This document shows, piece by piece, positions 7,123 to 14,688 of a stretch of 17,624 bases of DNA. The stretch's first letter is position 1. Each line of letters begins with the position of its first letter. The DNA is from Aminipila sp051883075. Lineage in GTDB: Bacteria > Bacillota > Clostridia > Peptostreptococcales > Anaerovoracaceae. The DNA lies in the NCBI GenBank assembly GCA_051883075.1, contig JBJETA010000048.1, positions 1-17,624 of the forward strand, read 5' to 3'. The position numbers were made by a program, and so were the translations under genes. The notes under the pieces were generated by a model that had not been told where the DNA came from, did no database searches, and saw nothing but the letters and a program-made list of their open reading frames with translations.

Positions 7123-8506
7123 CGTTCTTGTTCCTTTCGTTTATTTCTTTATTCATTTTCTTTCTGGCCCATATATAACAGATAACATGTGTTGTTACCG
7201 TTATTATCCATGATACAGGATATGAAAGATATATAACCGTTGTATTGTGAAACTGCGGTATTTGAAAAATCGTTGCAAGCCACAGGATTCTCAGACCGCA
7301 TGCTCCGATTAAGGATACAATCATGGGCATTACCGAGTAACCTATGCCGCGAAGTCCCCCTACCATAACATCCATAAGTCCGCATAGAGCATATGTTGCA
7401 CATATAATCCTCAGACGGTACATACCCGCGTCAATAACAGCAGGGCTGGATGAGTAGATTCCCAGAAGCTCCGGTCCGAACAGCGTGCAGGTTCCTCCCA
7501 GAACCACGCCCACTGCAAATACACAGCCAAGTCCCGTAAGCAGGATTCTTGTGAGCCGTTCATATTTTCCCGCACCCATGTTCTGGCTCGTAAATGACAG
7601 TGTTGCCTGATAGAATGAGTTCATGGCAACATATACAAAGCCTTCTATATTTGCAGCCGCTGAATTTCCTGCCACAACGACCGCACCGAACAGGTTTACG
7701 GAGGACTGAATCAGCACATTTGAAAATGAGAAGAGCATACCCTGGAAGCCTGCCGGAAGTCCTATTCTCAGAATCTGTCCCAGCAGATATCTGTCAAAAG
7801 CAAGCTTTTTAGGAATAAGCTTTATTGCACCCTCCTCTTTCATAAGGCATCTTATAACAAGACCTGCCGATACACACTGGGATATAACGGTGGCAAGTCC
7901 TACTCCCGCAACATCAAGCTTCAGTAATATAACAAAAATCAGGTTTAAAACAACATTTATAACTCCCGAACAGGTCAGGTAATAAAGCGGCCGTTTCGTA
8001 TCTCCGACAGCACGAAGAACCGAGCTTCCGAAATTGTAAATCATCGTTGCGGGCATTCCGAGGAAATATATTCTCAGATAAATAACCGCCAGCGACAAAA
8101 CCTCATCAGGAGCCTTCATCCATATCAGGACTTGTTTCGCACCGAAAATGCCTATACAGGTCAGAAGAAGTCCGCTACAGAAGCTCAAAAGCATGGAGGT
8201 ATGAACGGTTCTGCTCAGTTCTTCATCTCTTCTGGCTCCGTAATAACGCGCTGCCAGTACATTTGTACCTATGGAAAGACCGACAAACAGGTTTACAAGA
8301 AGCATGACAAGTGCTGTATTTGAGCCTACCGCAGCCAGCGAATTGTCGCCTGCAAATCTTCCTACAACAACTATGTCCGCAGCGTTGAACAGAAGCTGAA
8401 GCACACCTGAAAGCATAAGAGGTATGGTGTATTTCAGCATCTTTCCGAATACCGGACCGCTGCACATATCCATTTCATAGCTTTTTTTCTTTACAATTTG
8501 CGTCAT
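7112..8506 (-). CDS. MATE-family efflux transporter
   Basis: A 464-residue membrane protein of the MATE (multidrug and toxic compound extrusion) family, expected to use Na+ or H+ to expel organic compounds. The typical start GPVFGKMLKYTIPLMLSGVLQLLFNAADIVVVGRFAG and the two roughly equal halves (about 12 helices in all) are visible, and the length is normal for the family. I chose ATG 8506-8504 because it follows the promoter at 8543-8571 and begins the family homology within 20 residues; the longer upstream frame contains an unrelated sequence and spans the promoter. The ribosome site (GAAGTGA) is weak. First gene of a three-gene cluster with the FMN enzyme and the YibE/F protein. Substrate unknown; export of a compound linked to the flavoenzyme is a guess from coupling. 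Confidence 0.92.
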   Translation of the reverse strand: MTQIVKKKSYEMDMCSGPVFGKMLKYTIPLMLSGVLQLLFNAADIVVVGRFAGDNSLAAVGSNTALVMLLVNLFVGLSIGTNVLAARYYGARRDEELSRTVHTSMLLSFCSGLLLTCIGIFGAKQVLIWMKAPDEVLSLAVIYLRIYFLGMPATMIYNFGSSVLRAVGDTKRPLYYLTCSGVINVVLNLIFVILLKLDVAGVGLATVISQCVSAGLVIRCLMKEEGAIKLIPKKLAFDRYLLGQILRIGLPAGFQGMLFSFSNVLIQSSVNLFGAVVVAGNSAAANIEGFVYVAMNSFYQATLSFTSQNMGAGKYERLTRILLTGLGCVFAVGVVLGGTCTLFGPELLGIYSSSPAVIDAGMYRLRIICATYALCGLMDVMVGGLRGIGYSVMPMIVSLIGACGLRILWLATIFQIPQFHNTTVIYLSYPVSWIITVTTHVICYIWARKKMNKEINERNKNDEL

Positions 8507-8542
8507 TTTATCACTTCTTTCGTCTAAAACTCCGTACCTTTT

Positions 8543-8571
8543 ATTATGACATATATGAAAATGTTTTTCAA
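8543..8571 (-). promoter_or_regulatory. Promoter of the MATE / FMN-enzyme / YibE-F cluster
   Basis: On the minus strand, -35 TTGAAA (8566-8571) and -10 CATAAT (8543-8548) with a 17-base spacer. The predicted leader is about 30 bases, too short for a riboswitch. Confidence 0.65.
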
Positions 8572-8642
8572 ATTTTACGTAATATGCCAAACCATCAAAT
8601 ATATATGCTGTGTAAGCTGCATACCGGGCATATGAAAGTATC

Positions 8643-8690
8643 AAAAAAGTGTACTCCCGCATGCTTCTGCGCAGAGTACACTTTATTTTT
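8643..8690. terminator. Rho-independent terminator after the ABC importer operon
   Basis: AAGTGTACTC (8647-8656) pairs perfectly with GAGTACACTT (8674-8683). On the minus strand the stem is followed by a run of six T (8648-8643), giving a strong terminator for the operon ending at 8758. The plus-strand side also has a T-rich tail (8682-8690), but no plus-strand gene ends here. Confidence 0.85.
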
Positions 8691-8757
8691 TATTTATGAA
8701 TGAGCCCTATTTCTGAACTCTAACCGGATTTTTATTCTCTAACCGTCATTCCAGCTC

Positions 8758-9552
8758 TTATCCTAAAATAGCAGCGTCATTTGCAAATTCCTCACCGCTG
8801 GCCTCTTCAAACTTTCTGAGAAGCTGTTCAACCGTAAGCTTCTGCTTTTCTTCTCCCTTGATGTCCAGAATTATCTGTCCGTCCTTCAGCATAATCAAAC
8901 GATTGCCGTGGGCAATTGCATCTCTCATATTGTGCGTAATCATAAGTGTGGTCAGGTTGCTCTTTTTAACCATCATCTCTGTGATTTCAAGCACCTTTGC
9001 TGCTGTCTTTGGGTCCAATGCCGCCGTATGCTCATCCAGCAGAAGAAGCTTAGGGGCCTGCATTGTTGCCATTAAAAGCGTCAATGCCTGTCTCTGGCCT
9101 CCGGAAAGAAGTCCTACCTTGCTGCTGAGCCTGTTTTCAAGACCCAAACCCAGAACTTTTAACAGCTCCCTGTATTCTTCCCTTTCGGATTTTTTTATAC
9201 CGATGCGAAGAGTTCTCTTTTTTCCTCTTCGCTTTGCCAGCGCCATATTTTCTTCTATTTCCATATTTGCCGCGGTGCCGTTCATTGGGTCCTGGAAAAC
9301 TCTTCCCAAGTATGCGGCACGCTTATGTTCCGGCAACTTTGTCACATCGTTCCCATCTATGATGATTTTGCCGCTGTCAACAGTCCATGTGCCTGCAATG
9401 GCATTCATCAGTGTGGACTTGCCGGCACCGTTGCCTCCTATAACAGTGACAAACTCTCCGTCTTCAATAGTAAGTGAAAGTCCGTTCAGCGCAGTTTTTT
9501 CATTGACGGTTCCTGCGTTAAAGGTCTTGTATATGTTCTGTACTTCCAGCAT
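8758..9552 (-). CDS. ABC importer ATPase (TrpZ-like, PF04392-associated system)
   Basis: A 264-residue ATPase. Walker A GGNGAGKST (39-47), Q-loop Gln87, signature LSGGQ (149-153), Walker B LLLLD (169-173) with Glu174, and switch His in MITHN are all present. The D-loop region reads DEHTAALD, with His in place of the usual Pro, which I associate with the ATPases that partner PF04392 binding proteins. The start ATG 9552 follows the permease stop after a single base, and its AAAGGAGG site lies within the last permease codons, so translation is coupled. It energises the permease encoded at 9554-10471. The terminator at 8643-8690 ends the operon. Confidence 0.93.
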   Translation of the reverse strand: MLEVQNIYKTFNAGTVNEKTALNGLSLTIEDGEFVTVIGGNGAGKSTLMNAIAGTWTVDSGKIIIDGNDVTKLPEHKRAAYLGRVFQDPMNGTAANMEIEENMALAKRRGKKRTLRIGIKKSEREEYRELLKVLGLGLENRLSSKVGLLSGGQRQALTLLMATMQAPKLLLLDEHTAALDPKTAAKVLEITEMMVKKSNLTTLMITHNMRDAIAHGNRLIMLKDGQIILDIKGEEKQKLTVEQLLRKFEEASGEEFANDAAILG

Positions 9553-9553
9553 G

Positions 9554-10471
9554 CTACATACCTCCTTTTCTTACGGGCTTTGCCCAGTAAGTCTTCTGCC
9601 AGTACGGAACGGCAAGGAAAATTGCCACAACCACTGCTGAAAGAAGCTTCAGTAAATCGGTATCCACACCCATCAGAATTACAATCTGTACTACAAGATA
9701 ATAAACAATAGAGCCGATGACAACCGCAAACAGCTTCAGCGCAAAATTACGGAAAATCTTACTGAACACAGCCTCTCCGATAATAACCGCTGCAAGCCCT
9801 ATAACTATGGCGCCTCTTCCCATATTTACATCGGCAAAGCCCTGATACTGTGCAAGAAGAGCACTCGAAAGAGCTACCAGACCGTTTGAAATCATCAGAC
9901 CTATAACCTTGTTTCTCTCTGTGTTAATACCCTGTGCCTTTGCCATGTGAGCATTACATCCTGTTGCCCTGATTGCACATCCTACTTCTGTACCGAAGAA
10001 CCAGTATAAAACAGCTATAACCACAGCAATCATAACTGCAGTAAATAATATACTGTTCTGGCTCAATGGCACACCCTTTACATATCTCAGAGAAACCAAC
10101 AAATCATACTTATCTACATTTATAGACTGATTTGCTTTAGTCATAATCTTAAGATTTACGGAATACAGCGCAAGCTGTGTCAGAATGCCGGCCAAAATAG
10201 CCGGAATCCCCATAAAAGTATGGAACATTCCCGTTACAAACCCTGCCGCCATACCTGCCAGAATAGCCGCTGCAAGCGCAATCCATGGATTTACGCCCGC
10301 AAGCATCATCATCAGGCATACGGCACCGCCTGTGCACATGGTTCCGTCAACTGTCAAATCGGCAATATCCAGAACTCTGAATGTCAGAAACACGCCTATA
10401 GCCATAATGCCCCATATCAGTCCCTGGGCAACTGCCCCGGGCAGAGCATTTAAAAATATCATCAAGCTCAT
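9554..10471 (-). CDS. ABC importer permease (TrpY-like, BPD_transp_2 family)
   Basis: A 305-residue permease of the branched-chain amino acid/ribose-type family (BPD_transp_2), with about eight to nine hydrophobic helices and the characteristic segment VFLTFRVLDIADLTVDGT near the N-terminus (about 27-44). A second typical block is GCAIRATGCNAHMAKAQGI, the cytoplasmic loop that contacts the ATPase. It would form a homodimeric channel with the ATPase encoded next to it. The ATG start at 10471 has AGGAG 10 bases upstream. It lies 111 bases after the binding-protein gene. Substrate specificity cannot be read from the permease; relatives in streptococci import tryptophan. Confidence 0.92.
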   Translation of the reverse strand: MSLMIFLNALPGAVAQGLIWGIMAIGVFLTFRVLDIADLTVDGTMCTGGAVCLMMMLAGVNPWIALAAAILAGMAAGFVTGMFHTFMGIPAILAGILTQLALYSVNLKIMTKANQSINVDKYDLLVSLRYVKGVPLSQNSILFTAVMIAVVIAVLYWFFGTEVGCAIRATGCNAHMAKAQGINTERNKVIGLMISNGLVALSSALLAQYQGFADVNMGRGAIVIGLAAVIIGEAVFSKIFRNFALKLFAVVIGSIVYYLVVQIVILMGVDTDLLKLLSAVVVAIFLAVPYWQKTYWAKPVRKGGM

Positions 10472-10481
10472 TTTCCACTTT

Positions 10482-10522
10482 CTCCTACTTACCTACTTTT
10501 ATACTACCTACCAAATGTACTA
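10482..10522 (-). repeat. GTAG/TACTA-rich leader of the permease gene
   Basis: This part of the 111-base gap between binding-protein and permease genes repeats short GTAG units on the minus strand (TACTA on the plus strand at 10502-10506 and 10518-10522), ending in the AGTAGGAG ribosome site. The leader of the binding-protein gene (11561-11585) has similar TAGTAG units and shares the ACCAAAT core. Function is not established: it could be an operator or only a tuned ribosome-site region. No terminator is seen in the gap; a 5-bp hairpin at 10549-10565 is too weak to call. Confidence 0.35.
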
Positions 10523-10582
10523 ATTCATACTTTATTATTTATATTTTATTGCATCTATGCTGCAACATTTTAATATTCAATG

Positions 10583-11548
10583 TTATTCAATAGCTGTATA
10601 ACCGTCAGGAATCTTGATTCCCAGATTGTCACAGATAGTCTTGTTGTACTTCTTCTGTACGTTTTCTACATAAGATACAGGCATTTCTGAAATATTCGCT
10701 TCGCCTCTTAAAATCTTGGCTGCCATCTTACCTGTTTCAACGCCTAAGTCGTAGTAGCTTATACTTAAAGTTGCCACTCCGCACTTTGCACATATGCCTT
10801 CTTCACCTGCTACTACAGGAACTCCCGCAGGCTGGCATATATTGTCGATAATGCCCGCATTTGAAGCTACAGTATTGTCTGTAGGAACATATATAACATC
10901 TGATTTTTCAGCAGCACGTGTAGCAACTGAAGCTAAGTCATTTGAATCCGAGAATGCGTAAAATTCACAGTTGTATCCCATTTCTTCCAGATATGACTTG
11001 ATAGTATCTACCTGATACTGTGAATTTGCTTCTGCAGAACAGTATACAAGACCTATATTCTTTGCATCAGGGAACAGTTCCTTAATCATTTCTGCCTGTC
11101 CGTCAAGAGGTGCAAGGTCAGATGTACCTGAGATATTTCCTCCTACAGTACCGTTAAAATCTTTAATTTCCAAAGCTACACCATATTCTGTTACGGAAGT
11201 TCCCAGGATAGGAATAGTATTGGTTCCTGCTGCTGCAGCCTGAAGTGCAGGTGTAGCATTTGCCATGATAAGGTCTACTCCTCCCGATACGAAACCGTTA
11301 ATAATAGTTGCACAAGTCGGTGAATCATTCTGTGCGTTCTGTTCATCAAAAATAACTCCGTCTTCTCCGAATTCAGCTATCAGCTGATCTTTAAAGCCCT
11401 GTGTAGCTGCATCTAATGCCTCGTGTTGTACTAACTGGCAGATACCTATGCGATATGCGCCTTCTTCATTTGGAGCCGCTGCTCCGCATCCAACCAAACC
11501 TACTACAAGTGACAACACAACGACCAAAGTTAAAATTTTCTTGTTCAT
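10583..11548 (-). CDS. ABC importer substrate-binding lipoprotein (TrpX-like, PF04392)
   Basis: A 321-residue lipoprotein that captures the substrate outside the cell for the adjacent permease/ATPase. The signal peptide has a lysine start, a hydrophobic core and the lipobox LVGC with Cys21 as the lipidated residue. The mature part matches the ABC_sub_bind family: YRIGICQLVQHEALDAATQGF at its beginning, the ATPALQAAA and PILGTSVTEYG segments, then VPTDNTVASNAGII and PVVAGEEG, typical of periplasmic-binding-protein type 1 folds. Streptococcal relatives (TrpX) bind tryptophan or tyrosine; here specificity is inferred only by family. ATG 11548 follows AGGAGGAG by about 8 bases. The predicted leader is about 40 bases, so no T-box or riboswitch fits. 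Confidence 0.92.
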   Translation of the reverse strand: MNKKILTLVVVLSLVVGLVGCGAAAPNEEGAYRIGICQLVQHEALDAATQGFKDQLIAEFGEDGVIFDEQNAQNDSPTCATIINGFVSGGVDLIMANATPALQAAAAGTNTIPILGTSVTEYGVALEIKDFNGTVGGNISGTSDLAPLDGQAEMIKELFPDAKNIGLVYCSAEANSQYQVDTIKSYLEEMGYNCEFYAFSDSNDLASVATRAAEKSDVIYVPTDNTVASNAGIIDNICQPAGVPVVAGEEGICAKCGVATLSISYYDLGVETGKMAAKILRGEANISEMPVSYVENVQKKYNKTICDNLGIKIPDGYTAIE

Positions 11549-11570
11549 TGTTTTCTCCTCCTACTATCTC

Positions 11571-11585
11571 TACTATTTGGTAGTA
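11571..11585 (-). promoter_or_regulatory. Candidate operator at the transcription start of the ABC importer operon
   Basis: TACTA (11571-11575) and TAGTA (11581-11585) form an inverted repeat with a 5-base spacer just downstream of the -10 box. Position and symmetry fit a repressor site. The half-sites resemble, loosely, the ACTA/TAGT halves of TrpR-type operators, but this is only a resemblance. The same strand also has a direct repeat CTACTAT at 11561-11567 and 11570-11576. Confidence 0.4.
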
Positions 11586-11593
11586 CAATTTGT

Positions 11594-11622
11594 AGTATAG
11601 CACTAAAAATTGTGCATTTCAA
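11594..11622 (-). promoter_or_regulatory. Promoter of the TrpXYZ-like operon
   Basis: On the minus strand, -35 TTGAAA (11617-11622) and -10 TATACT (11594-11599) with a 17-base spacer. The -35 box and spacer overlap the inverted repeat at 11606-11641. Confidence 0.72.
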
Positions 11623-11641
11623 TGTCAAAATGCACAATTTT
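11606..11641 (-). terminator. Perfect 14-bp inverted repeat: terminator of the patatin unit and/or operator
   Basis: AAAATTGTGCATTT (11606-11619) and its exact complement at 11628-11641 enclose an 8-base loop. In the minus direction the hairpin ends in TTTTT, so it can act as a weak AT-rich terminator for the patatin gene that stops at 11726. It also covers the -35 region and spacer of the next promoter, which makes an operator role an equal possibility. Confidence 0.6.
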
Positions 11642-11725
11642 CATTATTTTATTTAGTTTTTAAAACAAATTTACAAATTGAGCCGGGATTTTAAACGGTT
11701 TCAGCACAAATTTGCAGCATCTGCA

Positions 11726-12568
11726 CTAATCGGCAAGCCATGTTTTAAGGGCTTCCATCTGCTCCCGGGCATCCTTTACCCCAATATCATAAACCTTCTG
11801 AAGCCGGTCCGGATCTGCCTCAATGCGGCCTATAGTCAGTTCAACACTCGGACGTATAACAAAGATTTCTCCCGCTTCCTCCAGTTTCTTTATTTTTTTC
11901 ACCGTTTCGTTGTATCTGTTATGTCTGTTTTTCAATGCTTCGATGAACTTCGGATATTTTCTGTAGCAAAGCCTTGCAGGAGCTGTCATCTCAGGCTTCT
12001 TTACATAGCTTTCATCCCGTGTCAGGACAACCACACACTTTTCAAAGCCCATGTTTCTGAAGGCTTCAACCGGTATGCTGTCAGTACATCCCCCGTCAAG
12101 GAGCTTTTTCCCTTCAAGTTCAACTATTCTCGCAAAATAAGGAAGCGATGCCGAAGCACGCATATAGTCTACATCAGCTTTCATATCGGTAAGTCTGAAA
12201 TACTCCGCTTCACCTGTTTCCAGATTGCTGCAGGTGACATAAAACTCCGCATCAGACTTGTTAAAGGTTTCAAAATCATATACATCAAGCTTTTCCGGCA
12301 GGTCGTGATAGCAGAACTGTTCTCCCGCAAAATCGCCTGTCAATATAAGATTTCTGAAGCTCATAAATCTTTTGTCCCGGCAATATTTTTTATAATACCT
12401 TATATTTCTTCCCCTCTGCTTTGACAGATATGAGCATCCGTGGATTGCTCCGGCGGAAACTCCGATTACTCCGTCAAAATCCAGGTCATTATCGAGAAAG
12501 ACATCTAAAACTCCGGCTGTATAAATGCCTCTCATACCGCCGCCTTCAAGAACAAGTCCCTTTTTCAT
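11726..12568 (-). CDS. Patatin-like phospholipase
   Basis: A 280-residue serine acyl hydrolase of the patatin family, predicted to cleave acyl groups from lipids in or at the cytoplasmic membrane. The oxyanion-hole motif GGGMRG is at 9-14, the nucleophile Ser38 lies in GVSAG (36-40), and the second member of the catalytic dyad is Asp158 in DGG. The length and the lack of a signal peptide or membrane segment fit the short bacterial YjjU/RssA-like type. I chose ATG 12568 (AGAGG 8 bases upstream) over the GTG at 12577, which would overlap that ribosome site. The gene follows mscL by 40 bases with no terminator, so the two are probably co-transcribed: a membrane-tension channel and a lipid hydrolase. 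Confidence 0.93.
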   Translation of the reverse strand: MKKGLVLEGGGMRGIYTAGVLDVFLDNDLDFDGVIGVSAGAIHGCSYLSKQRGRNIRYYKKYCRDKRFMSFRNLILTGDFAGEQFCYHDLPEKLDVYDFETFNKSDAEFYVTCSNLETGEAEYFRLTDMKADVDYMRASASLPYFARIVELEGKKLLDGGCTDSIPVEAFRNMGFEKCVVVLTRDESYVKKPEMTAPARLCYRKYPKFIEALKNRHNRYNETVKKIKKLEEAGEIFVIRPSVELTIGRIEADPDRLQKVYDIGVKDAREQMEALKTWLAD

Positions 12569-12608
12569 AGCTTTCACCTCTGCAAGTACAACTTACGGCT
12601 TTTTCCCG

Positions 12609-13034
12609 TTATTTATTATCCTTTAATGAATCCCTGATTTCCCTAAGAAGCAGGATGTCTTCAGACGGTTCGGCAGGTGCCGCAGGTTCTTCAACTTTTG
12701 CCTCTTCCTTTCTGCGAAGACCGTTTATAAATTTCACAACACAGAAGATAACAAAAGCAATCAGCAGGAAGTTTACGACATTCTGAATGAAATTTCCGTA
12801 GCAGATTGCCGCTGCAGTTCCGTCCTCGTTTGCGACAGGAAGCGTATACTTCAGGCTGGTAAAATCGATACCTCCTATGATAAGTCCTATAACAGGCATT
12901 ACTATGTCATTTACCAGAGAATTCACGATAGTTGTGAAAGCTCCGCCAATGATAACGCCGACAGCCAGGTCAACTACGCTGCCGCGCGATATAAACTCTT
13001 TAAACTCTGCGATAAATCCTTTTGTCTTTTTCAT
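12609..13034 (-). CDS. mscL: Large-conductance mechanosensitive channel MscL
   Basis: A 141-residue homopentameric channel that opens under extreme membrane tension to release solutes during osmotic downshock. The N-terminal amphipathic segment (FIAEFKEFISRGSVVDLAVGVIIG) leads into pore-lining helix 1 (about 20-47), followed by an extracellular loop (about 57-80) and helix 2 (about 83-103). The charged cytoplasmic bundle ends in ILLLREIRDSLK after a proline/alanine/glutamate linker (EEPAAPAEPSED). Length and motif order are normal. ATG 13034 is preferred over the GTG at 13046, which would overlap the AGAGG ribosome site. It has its own promoter at 13069-13097 and is followed by the patatin gene. 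Confidence 0.96.
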   Translation of the reverse strand: MKKTKGFIAEFKEFISRGSVVDLAVGVIIGGAFTTIVNSLVNDIVMPVIGLIIGGIDFTSLKYTLPVANEDGTAAAICYGNFIQNVVNFLLIAFVIFCVVKFINGLRRKEEAKVEEPAAPAEPSEDILLLREIRDSLKDNK

Positions 13035-13068
13035 TTGTACATACACCTCTCAAAATACATTTTAAGAG

Positions 13069-13097
13069 ATTTTATCACATATTTTTCAATCAGGCAA
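13069..13097 (-). promoter_or_regulatory. Promoter of mscL
   Basis: On the minus strand, -35 TTGCCT (13092-13097) and -10 TAAAAT (13069-13074) with a 17-base spacer. These are the same hexamers and spacing as the promoter of the YcxB-like gene (15244-15272). I see no convincing terminator for the upstream ABC operon in 13098-13147. Confidence 0.55.
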
Positions 13098-13147
13098 TCT
13101 GCACTTCAGGTTTGTTAATGGCCGTGGCTTCCCTCCTGCCGTTCTCA

Positions 13148-13801
13148 TCAAAAATCTTTCTTTTCCATAATTCTGCTGCTTATGCCATAGGAAATAAATA
13201 TGGCAGCCAGTGATACTGCCATCACTACGATTGATACAGCTGTCAGATTCACGGCACTTTCTGCTCCGTCCAATATATCACCTGCAGTATTTATGAAAGT
13301 ATTGCTTTTGGCTCCGACAAATATTGCAGCCACAATTGCACCCAAAAAGCACAAGGTTACAATTTTTCCTTTTTCCGTACCGAATTTGAACTGGAGAGGA
13401 AATACAACCGACAGAAAAATCAGTACCATAGGAATAAATACAACTGTTTCGGAAATTGTTTCCGGAAGGTTTACATTTCCCCCTATCATCATTTCATACA
13501 ATACACAGGTGGCCACTCCCACCAGCCATGCTATTCCGCAAAAAGATAATGCAAAAACATATTTTGCCTTTACATACTCTCTTCTGCTTACGGGAAGTGT
13601 CATTAGGAACGGATATCCGTTGTCAAACTCATCATAGCTTATGGTTCCAATCACCATCATAACAGCTACCATAGTAAGATATCCTGCCCCAAACAGTCCC
13701 TCAAATGTAAAATTAAACAGCACAGCCAGCGCCAGCATAAAAAACATTGATGTCTTCTGCTGAAACATAAGACAATAATCCTTTATAATCAATCCCTTCA
13801 T
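13148..13801 (-). CDS. ABC-2 family membrane protein of the GntR-linked transporter
   Basis: A 217-residue integral membrane protein with about six hydrophobic segments, resembling the ABC2_membrane_5 family that pairs with YtrB/BcrA-like ATPases. The segment ISYDEFDNGYPFLMTLPVSRREYVKAKY (about 54-81) is the family hallmark: a cytoplasmic loop linking helices 2 and 3. It would form the membrane part of an exporter or membrane-sensing complex with the ATPase at 13798-14688. ATG 13801 overlaps the ATPase stop by four bases (ATGA). Substrate is unknown; homologous operons respond to cell-wall-active antibiotics, but nothing here shows that directly. Last gene of the operon. Confidence 0.88.
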   Translation of the reverse strand: MKGLIIKDYCLMFQQKTSMFFMLALAVLFNFTFEGLFGAGYLTMVAVMMVIGTISYDEFDNGYPFLMTLPVSRREYVKAKYVFALSFCGIAWLVGVATCVLYEMMIGGNVNLPETISETVVFIPMVLIFLSVVFPLQFKFGTEKGKIVTLCFLGAIVAAIFVGAKSNTFINTAGDILDGAESAVNLTAVSIVVMAVSLAAIFISYGISSRIMEKKDF

Positions 13802-14688
13802 ATATTTTTACCCCCTATCATCAAAAGAATAATATCATCAATCTTTCCCTTCTGTACGGTCAACTCGGGATAGTTTTCAGAAAAAAAGCTTCTCTGTGCC
13901 GTAAGGCAGCTGTACCCGTAATTTTCCTTCTTGTATCTGATTATGTGGTTCTTCTCTATCCTTTCAAACTGTGCCTCATCCATTTTTATTATTCCGTACT
14001 CCTCTGTAAGCCGGTAAGTTTCTTCATATAGGACAATGCTTCCTTCATCTATGATGTATAGATCATCACACAGGTTTTCCAAATCCGAAGAAATATGTGA
14101 GCTTATCAGTATTGAGCGGTTTTCATCCTGCTCCATGTATTCCCTAAGCATATTAAGCATTTCATCCCTTGCCACAACATCAAGTCCCGAAGTTGGCTCA
14201 TCCAGAATAAGGATATCTGCATTGTGGCTCACAGCCAGAAGCATTTTCAGTTTTGATTTCATACCTGTGGAAAATTCTTTTATTTTCTTGTCCATCGGCA
14301 ATCCGAATTCTTTGCACTTTCTCACAAACAGGTCATTATCAAATGCTCTGTACATACTTTTCATAATCTTTGTAATGTCCTTAACCGTGATATATGCTGT
14401 GAAGCCCGACTCAGCCAAGACTACTCCAATCCGCTCCTTCTCTTCTCCCGTAAGTTTTCCCGGCTCCTTTCCAAACACCCTGATATCTCCGCCGTCCGGA
14501 TGGATCACATCAAGAATTGCCTTGAAAGCCGTACTTTTACCGGCACCGTTTGCTCCCACCAATCCGGTAATTCTTCCTTTTGGCAGCTTCATACTGCAAT
14601 CCAGTCTGAACCCGTCATATATTTTCGCAACATTTTTCATTTCCAGCCAGTTCTCGCATTCCCGGCTCTGCACTTTTTCTATGTTCAT
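13798..14688 (-). CDS. ABC transporter ATPase of the YtrB/BcrA-like type
   Basis: A 296-residue ATPase. Walker A GANGAGKST (45-53), signature region FSTGMK (139-144, the degenerate form usual in this branch), Walker B ILILD with Glu164, D-loop SGLD and His198 in SSH are visible. The C-terminal 80 residues (from about 215) form the accessory domain of this group. The start ATG 14688 overlaps the gntR stop by four bases and has GGAGGGG about 7 bases upstream within gntR; a later Met17 begins the conserved homology, so the extra N-terminal residues are a modest extension. It belongs to a gntR-ATPase-permease operon controlled by the operator at 15117-15153. Confidence 0.92.
   Translation of the reverse strand: MNIEKVQSRECENWLEMKNVAKIYDGFRLDCSMKLPKGRITGLVGANGAGKSTAFKAILDVIHPDGGDIRVFGKEPGKLTGEEKERIGVVLAESGFTAYITVKDITKIMKSMYRAFDNDLFVRKCKEFGLPMDKKIKEFSTGMKSKLKMLLAVSHNADILILDEPTSGLDVVARDEMLNMLREYMEQDENRSILISSHISSDLENLCDDLYIIDEGSIVLYEETYRLTEEYGIIKMDEAQFERIEKNHIIRYKKENYGYSCLTAQRSFFSENYPELTVQKGKIDDIILLMIGGKNI

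Noticed and set aside
8507..8662. N-terminal extension of the MATE protein by 52 residues
   Set aside because: The extension covers the promoter at 8543-8571 and part of the terminator, has no ribosome site and does not resemble MATE proteins.
8858..9640. Long plus-strand open frame of 260 codons opposite the importer ATPase
   Set aside because: It is the antisense of a clear ATPase gene with all motifs, has serine/leucine-rich low-complexity content and no ribosome site.
10549..10565. Hairpin TTGCA / TGCAA in the gap between binding protein and permease genes
   Set aside because: Only 5 bp, AT-rich and without a T run; too weak to be called a terminator or attenuator.
11549..11593. Possible T-box or riboswitch before the TrpX-like gene
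   Set aside because: The predicted leader is only about 40 bases, far too short for a T-box or any known amino-acid riboswitch.
11678..12424. Plus-strand open frame of 248 codons opposite the patatin gene
   Set aside because: Antisense shadow of a gene with intact catalytic motifs; the composition is unlike a real protein and there is no ribosome site.
13098..13147. Terminator after the GntR-linked ABC operon
   Set aside because: Only short GGC/GCC pairings without a T tract are visible, so I do not call one.
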